Assembly: GCA_052034745.1 (NCBI GenBank)
Contig: JBPOIF010000006.1
Span: 1 to 17,144 of the forward strand
Reading direction: 5' to 3'
Source: UBA4124 sp052034745
GTDB lineage: Bacteria; Patescibacteriota; Minisyncoccia; Phycocordibacterales; UBA9973
Length of the DNA stretch: 17,144 bases
Shown here piece by piece: positions 12,214-17,144 of this stretch. The notes beneath the pieces were generated by a model that saw only the letters and a list, made by a program, of their open reading frames with translations, was not told the origin of the DNA and did not search any database. Each line of letters begins with the position of its first letter. The first letter of the stretch is position 1. A program made the translations under genes and the position numbers.

Positions 12214-14535
12214 CTAATTGGCTGACTCTTCCTCTGCAGGAACAGGAGTGTTTGCTCCGTTCTTGAGTCGAGTGATTTGCTCTTCAACACCTTGTACTTG
12301 TGGGTACCGTTTTGCAAATGCTTCAAGTTCTCGTATCGCATCTGTTCGTCGCCCCATGAGAGTAAGCGTGTTGATGTATGCCAGATATATATTTGGATTT
12401 GCAGGAGCGAGCTGGCGAGCTCGAGCAAATGCGTCGAGGGCTGATTGGTAGTTCTTGAGATCGATCTCTGCATTTGCAAGAAGGACATACCCTTGCGAGT
12501 CGAACGGAGCAGCTTTTGTATACGAGATGAGCTCTTGGCGTGCTGCTTGTGTATCTCCTTGTGCAGACTTTATCTGAGCACGGAGGACAAAGGCATCTAT
12601 ATAGTCAGCCTTGAGAGTAAGTGCTTCATTGATCGCAGCAGTTGCACCTGCAACATCACGCTTGACGAGTGCGATCTGTGCTTTATTGAGTGCATAGGAT
12701 GGATTTTTTGGGTTTCTTTTTTGTGCCTCATCAGCTGCAGATTTTGCATTTGCATATGCATCTTCGTTTCCAGCCCCTGCAATGAGACGATACACTTGGC
12801 TGAGACCGAGCCAGTTATTGGCGCTCCCCCTATCCCAAGAGATCGCTGCCTGTGCACTCTGTTCTGCTTGAGTAAAGTATGTCTGCAAAATTGCGGTGTC
12901 TGGCTTTCCTTTTGCAGCTTCAGTAGCAAATTGACTTGTAAAAAGTGCAGCTCTTGTACGCCAAAAGATATCGTTTGGAGACAATGAAATCGCTCGATTG
13001 ATTCTTCGCTCAGCTGTCTCAAAGTCAGACGAAGCAACCGCACGATTATAGGCAACGACTCCAGCAAATTTGTTTGCGGCAAAATATACCGAAGAAAATC
13101 CTACCATCGCGGTCACCACAAGCAAGAGAATCGCAAAAAATGACAATCGAGGGTCTCTAAGATAATGAAGGGGTGCGAGCGAAGTCTTTCCTACGAGCGT
13201 CGAGACTCCTACCAAAAGTCCAATGTACATGAAGCCATATACCACAAGCACCATCCCTGGAGATGCCAAGAGTACGAGCCCAGTAAATGCAATCGTCATA
13301 ATGAGTGCAGTGACAGCAATGAACCGACTAAATCGGTCTGGATATTGATAGTTAAACAGCTTAAAACCATGGATAATCGACGCCCCAAGGAGAAAAAGGA
13401 ACAACAGTCCCACAATAGGTCCATTGGTGGTGATCATTGACCATACCCAACTAAATCCGCTATCAAAAGAAGTATTCCAGAGAATAGTCTGATTGATCTC
13501 TATAGGATGGTGTAGGTTCCAGACGTCAGCAAATCGTCCCGCCCCTGCTCCAAAGAGAGGGTCCTGGGCCAAACTTGATCGCATCACTTGTGATGTCGAA
13601 GAAAATGATGGTCTGATATCAGCAAAATTGATACCGGCGAGCTGAGCAAGCCCAGTCCCGAGAGAAGAGCTCGCAAGGAAAAAGAACAAACCAACAAGAA
13701 GCGCCACAAAAGACATCATTGGGAACCTTGGTGAAGACGGTGCTTTCTCTGGAGTATCTACGTTCTCTCCAGTACTGAACAGTCGAGAAAGCGAGCGCTC
13801 TACTGATGATTTGTATACAAACACAAGAAGTGCTGCAACAATTGCGATTACCCAAGCTGCTTTGAAGTTGATAAAGGCGAGCGCGACGACAGACAATACC
13901 ATCGCTGCAACAGAAAGCAGTCTAAAAAATCCTCGAGGCATAAGGACCTCAAACATCAACAAAGACAAGAGGAATGTAAACGTAACAAAGTGAGCAAAAT
14001 CAACCCAAGACCCCACGAGTGTTCCTTGTGACGCGACATGCCCAAAAAGTCGAGCGACCCATGAGACATCATTTGTTACAAACAATATAATTTGAAGCAA
14101 TATCGTGACCACCGAACCAGCAAATGCTGCAAGAAATAGTTTGATGAGCTTGCGCTGTTCTCGTGCATACTGTGCGACAAGAAACGTAAAGAGACCGAGC
14201 ATAAGTATTGTTGCGAACGAATCAATAGCAAAACCTCTTCCCCAGAGCGAAAGAGAAGTATTTACAGAAGTGAGCGCACTGATAAGAGAAAAAGTGACCC
14301 ATCCTGCAATCGCAAGAAGTATCCGATTTTTTGGAATCTTGAAGCTCCCTTCAATAAATTGAGCAACGATCCAAAAAGAAAGCGCCAAAAGCACTCCCGC
14401 ATACAACCCTACCCCTTTCACAGCGGCAAGACCACTGACGGTCGTCGGCAAGAAAAGTAAAGGCAACAGCGCACAAATACCCGTAATTATAGTAAATGAA
14501 ATAGCGTTAAAACGCGCAACAATATTCTGATACAT
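12214..14535 (-). CDS. O-antigen ligase-like membrane protein with C-terminal TPR domain
   Basis: 773 residues. The first ~490 hold about 12 membrane helices. The long loop near residues 315-350 has PLFGAGAGRFADVWNLHHP and WNTSFDSGFSWVWSMITTNG, the pattern of the O-antigen ligase/Wzy polymerase family. Residues about 498-755 are TPR repeats (DFETAERRINRAISLSPND, AINEALTLKADYIDAFVLRA, YQSALDAFARARQLAPANPN, RRTDAIRELEAFAKRYPQVQ). Family members ligate or polymerise lipid-linked glycans outside the membrane; the TPR part likely recruits a partner. The acceptor is unknown. I chose the ATG at 14535 because a perfect TATAAT ends 7 nt upstream; a TTG at 14541 would leave only 1 nt. It precedes murJ by 33 nt. 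Confidence 0.85.
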   Translation of the reverse strand: MYQNIVARFNAISFTIITGICALLPLLFLPTTVSGLAAVKGVGLYAGVLLALSFWIVAQFIEGSFKIPKNRILLAIAGWVTFSLISALTSVNTSLSLWGRGFAIDSFATILMLGLFTFLVAQYAREQRKLIKLFLAAFAGSVVTILLQIILFVTNDVSWVARLFGHVASQGTLVGSWVDFAHFVTFTFLLSLLMFEVLMPRGFFRLLSVAAMVLSVVALAFINFKAAWVIAIVAALLVFVYKSSVERSLSRLFSTGENVDTPEKAPSSPRFPMMSFVALLVGLFFFLASSSLGTGLAQLAGINFADIRPSFSSTSQVMRSSLAQDPLFGAGAGRFADVWNLHHPIEINQTILWNTSFDSGFSWVWSMITTNGPIVGLLFLFLLGASIIHGFKLFNYQYPDRFSRFIAVTALIMTIAFTGLVLLASPGMVLVVYGFMYIGLLVGVSTLVGKTSLAPLHYLRDPRLSFFAILLLVVTAMVGFSSVYFAANKFAGVVAYNRAVASSDFETAERRINRAISLSPNDIFWRTRAALFTSQFATEAAKGKPDTAILQTYFTQAEQSAQAAISWDRGSANNWLGLSQVYRLIAGAGNEDAYANAKSAADEAQKRNPKNPSYALNKAQIALVKRDVAGATAAINEALTLKADYIDAFVLRAQIKSAQGDTQAARQELISYTKAAPFDSQGYVLLANAEIDLKNYQSALDAFARARQLAPANPNIYLAYINTLTLMGRRTDAIRELEAFAKRYPQVQGVEEQITRLKNGANTPVPAEEESAN

Positions 14536-14542
14536 GTTCAAA

Positions 14543-14548
14543 ATTATA
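14543..14548 (-). promoter_or_regulatory. -10 box of the ligase-like/TPR gene (leaderless)
   Basis: Perfect TATAAT on the - strand, 7 nt before the ATG at 14535, in the 45-nt gap after leuS. No extended TG and no clear -35. Confidence 0.6.
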
Positions 14549-14580
14549 CTCTGATTTTAAAGGGTTTGAAAGGGGAAATC

Positions 14581-17144
14581 CTAAACAACGATATTGACAA
14601 CACGCCCTCGAACCACAATAACTTTCTTTGGTTTTTCTCCTGCAAGACACTCCTGGACTCGCGCGATAGCAAGCACCCTTGACTCAACCTCCTTATCTGA
14701 CACCTCTGCCCCAACAGTGATTTCAGCACGAAGTTTTCCATTGATCTGAATCCCAAGCGTGACCTCATCATCAACGATCTTTGTAGGGTCATACACAGGC
14801 CACAAGGCACGATGAACACTCCCGCTCTGTCCGTATTGAGCCCAAAGCTCTTCAGAAAGATAGGGGGCAAACGGTGCGAGCAATTTGAGAAATGAGAGAA
14901 AATCGTCTTGTGCGATACTTGATGACTTTTCAAGATCGTTCAAAAATATCATCATTGCTGATACCGCAGTATTGAATGCGAACACATTGATATCCTCAGA
15001 GACTTTCTTGATAGTTTTGTGAAGTAATTTTTGGAGTGCTTCATCGGTAACGGTTCCCACTTTGCCATTCTGCACGACTCGATAGACTCGTTCGATAAAA
15101 CGTCGAGACCCAACAATACCGTCAGTTGACCATGGAAGATGTGATTCAAATGGCCCCATAAACGACTCGTACACACGAAGCGTATCTGCGCCAAGTTGTG
15201 CAACGACGTCATCGGGATTGATGACGTTTCCCCACCGTTTTGACATCTTGCGTCCATCAGGACCTGCAATCATCCCTTGGTTACGGAGCGCTGCAAACGG
15301 CTCTGCCTGTGGGATATATCCGAGATCATGAAGTGCCATGTTCCAAAAACGTGAATAGAGAAGGTGCCCCGTGGCATGCTCGGCACCGCCGACATACATA
15401 TCGACTTGCCCCCAATACTTCACTGCCTCAGGAGATGCAAACGCTTCGGTATTGTGCGGATCCATATAGCGCAAAAAGTACCACGATGACCCTGCCCATC
15501 CTGGCATGGTGTTTGTCTCATACCCCTTGTCCATCCATTCTTTTGATTTTGAAAGCGCAGAATTTCCATCCCCTGCTGGTGCAAAATCTTGTAAATCCGG
15601 AAGCGTGAGAGGAAGTTCTTCTTCAGAAAGGGAGGTGATAATTCCATCTGCACTGTGGCGAAGCGGAATCGGCTCACCCCAGTATCGTTGCCGTGCAAAT
15701 ATCGCATCACGCATTTTGTATTTCGTCACCAACCGTCCGCCAACAAATTCTGTGATTTTCTTTTTTGCTTCTTCAGAAAAAAGACCGTTGTACTTCTCTG
15801 AATTTATTAACAACCCTTCACCAGTATAAACATCCAGACCATTTTTAAAATCATCTATAGCTTTATTAACTTTTTCACCAAGTTCGGTTTGAAGCGATTC
15901 TTTCAAAACATCTGTCGGATCTATCACACAGAGAGTTTTCAATTTAAATTTCTTTGCAAACTCAAAATCGCGTTCGTCATGCGCAGGTACTGCCATCACT
16001 GCGCCAGTGCCATAGGATGCAAGTACATAGTTTGCAATCCACACAGGTACCTCTTCGCCATTTGCAGGATTGATTGCGGATACCCCTTCGAGACAAACGC
16101 CGGTCTTCTCGTTCTTGTCATTGATACGATCATCTTCGCTCGTTGCTTTTGTCTTTGTGATATATGCTTCCACCTCATCTCTGTTTGTAACCTTTGAGAG
16201 AAGCTCTTGAACGAGTGAGTGCTCAGGAGCAAGAACAACATAGGTAACCCCAAAGAGCGTGTCTGCCCGGGTTGTAAAGACAGTTATTTTTTTGTCAGTA
16301 CCTTGTATTTCAAACGAGAGTTCACTTCCTTCACTTTTTCCTATCCAATTCCTCTGAATCTCTTTGATACCATGAGGCCAATCGATCGTATCGAGCCCTG
16401 AAAGAAGTCTGTCGGCATAGGCAGAGATCCGCATGAACCACTGACGCATCGACTTTCGAATTACCGAATGTTCCCCTCGCTCAGAAACCATTGTTCCATC
16501 AGGAGCAGTCACCACCTCGTCATTTGCAAGCACTGTCCCAAGTTCAGGACACCAGTTCACTTCGGCATATCCTTCATAGGCGATACGATACCGCATCAAA
16601 ATATCCTGTTTTTCTTTTTCACTATAACTTTCCCACAGAGAGTCCTCTTTTTGAAGTTTCTCTATACACGTTTCTATTGGCTCAGTTTTGTTCGTTTCCT
16701 TGTTATACCAAGAATTAAAAAGTTTCAAGAAAATCCACTGCGTCCATTTGTAGTACTCAGGCTTGTGTGTTGCGACCTCTCGTGACCAATCATATGAAAA
16801 GCCGATATTTTCGAGCTGCCTCTTATAATGCGCGACAAGTTCGTCGGTGTACGGACCAGGGTGGTTCCCTGTCTTTATTGCATGCTGCTCAGCAGGAAGC
16901 CCAAAACTATCAAACCCCATTGGGTGCAAGACATTGTATCCCTGCATCCGTTTATAACGGGCAAAGACATCTGAAGCGATATACCCGCGGGGGTGACCCA
17001 CATGAAGACCTGTTCCAGATGGGTACGGAAACATATCAAGAATGTACATCTTGGGCTTCCCAGAAGTGGAATCCTCGGTACGATAGAGAGCCTCCTCCTC
17101 CCATCTCTTTTGCCATCTCTTTTCGATATCGCTGTGATTATACG
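14581..17144 (-). CDS. leuS: Leucine--tRNA ligase, 5' end outside the window
   Basis: 853 residues are visible; the frame stays open to the window edge, where it reads YNHSDIEKRWQKRWEEEALY, the usual LeuRS start. Probably only a few residues are missing. An ATG at 17049 lies inside the conserved N-terminus and is not the start. The HIGH motif is HVGH (near 16992-17003) in FPYPSGTGLHVGHPRGY; the KMSKS motif is KMSKR (near 15235-15250). The CP1 editing domain has TTRADTLFGVTYVVLAPEH and GTGAVMAVPAHDERDFEFAKKF, keeping the Asp that polices mischarging. AGSSWYFLRYMDP and VGGAEHATGHLLYSRFW are typical. The C-terminal domain ends with QINGKLRAEITV. It charges tRNA-Leu. Confidence 0.97.
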   Translation of the reverse strand, partial: YNHSDIEKRWQKRWEEEALYRTEDSTSGKPKMYILDMFPYPSGTGLHVGHPRGYIASDVFARYKRMQGYNVLHPMGFDSFGLPAEQHAIKTGNHPGPYTDELVAHYKRQLENIGFSYDWSREVATHKPEYYKWTQWIFLKLFNSWYNKETNKTEPIETCIEKLQKEDSLWESYSEKEKQDILMRYRIAYEGYAEVNWCPELGTVLANDEVVTAPDGTMVSERGEHSVIRKSMRQWFMRISAYADRLLSGLDTIDWPHGIKEIQRNWIGKSEGSELSFEIQGTDKKITVFTTRADTLFGVTYVVLAPEHSLVQELLSKVTNRDEVEAYITKTKATSEDDRINDKNEKTGVCLEGVSAINPANGEEVPVWIANYVLASYGTGAVMAVPAHDERDFEFAKKFKLKTLCVIDPTDVLKESLQTELGEKVNKAIDDFKNGLDVYTGEGLLINSEKYNGLFSEEAKKKITEFVGGRLVTKYKMRDAIFARQRYWGEPIPLRHSADGIITSLSEEELPLTLPDLQDFAPAGDGNSALSKSKEWMDKGYETNTMPGWAGSSWYFLRYMDPHNTEAFASPEAVKYWGQVDMYVGGAEHATGHLLYSRFWNMALHDLGYIPQAEPFAALRNQGMIAGPDGRKMSKRWGNVINPDDVVAQLGADTLRVYESFMGPFESHLPWSTDGIVGSRRFIERVYRVVQNGKVGTVTDEALQKLLHKTIKKVSEDINVFAFNTAVSAMMIFLNDLEKSSSIAQDDFLSFLKLLAPFAPYLSEELWAQYGQSGSVHRALWPVYDPTKIVDDEVTLGIQINGKLRAEITVGAEVSDKEVESRVLAIARVQECLAGEKPKKVIVVRGRVVNIVV

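Noticed and set aside
14539..14541. TTG start for the ligase-like/TPR protein
   Set aside because: Only 1 nt follows the TATAAT box; the ATG at 14535 has the usual 7-nt gap.
17137..17142. TATAAT at the window edge on the - strand
   Set aside because: It encodes Tyr-Asn of the conserved leuS N-terminus, and no in-frame start follows at the right distance.

Overview
The window looks like ordinary core chromosome from an ultra-small bacterium of the Patescibacteria/CPR, most likely a parcubacterial lineage. This is inferred from shortened universal genes (a 724-residue ValRS), a cluster of short orphan proteins typical of that group, dense packing, and no recognisable Shine-Dalgarno sequence at any start I could place. 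UGA is used as a normal stop (prsW, murJ). No taxonomic marker was searched, so the placement is inference. I see no phage, transposase, CRISPR or defence genes.

Left part (1-3250). A Met/His-rich DUF305 protein (-) and a two-helix membrane protein (+) diverge from a 29-bp palindrome carrying two mirror-image extended -10 promoters. A guanylate kinase (-) and tsaD (+) diverge from a second compact promoter region. Two small basic proteins (34 and 60 aa, -) lie between tsaD and valS, each with its own promoter and terminator. The 34-aa gene's terminator lies inside the last tsaD codons.

Middle (3282-8628). valS, a PrsW-type membrane protease and an Hsp20 chaperone run on the + strand with overlapping ends. 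They converge on a 90-aa orphan at a bidirectional terminator. Then come tRNA-Phe(GAA), an 88-aa membrane/coiled-coil protein, an odd hairpin-rich stretch flanked by 22-bp repeats of the tRNA-Arg 3' end, tRNA-Arg(CCU), a glutaredoxin and an FtsB/DivIC-like protein, all on the - strand. A 39-aa membrane peptide on the + strand ends on the same bases as lepA.

Right part (8625-17144). A - strand block reads leuS (5' end cut by the window), an O-antigen-ligase-like membrane protein with a TPR tail, murJ, then lepA. The ligase-like protein and murJ are 33 nt apart and are probably co-transcribed, which suggests a shared role in building a cell-surface polymer.

The strongest pattern is regulatory. 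At nine starts a -10 box (often TGGTATAnT) ends only 6-9 nt before the start codon, so transcription should begin at or next to the AUG. This points to widespread leaderless mRNAs. One such box lies inside valS codons and drives prsW; two others help to reveal or fix starts of small genes.
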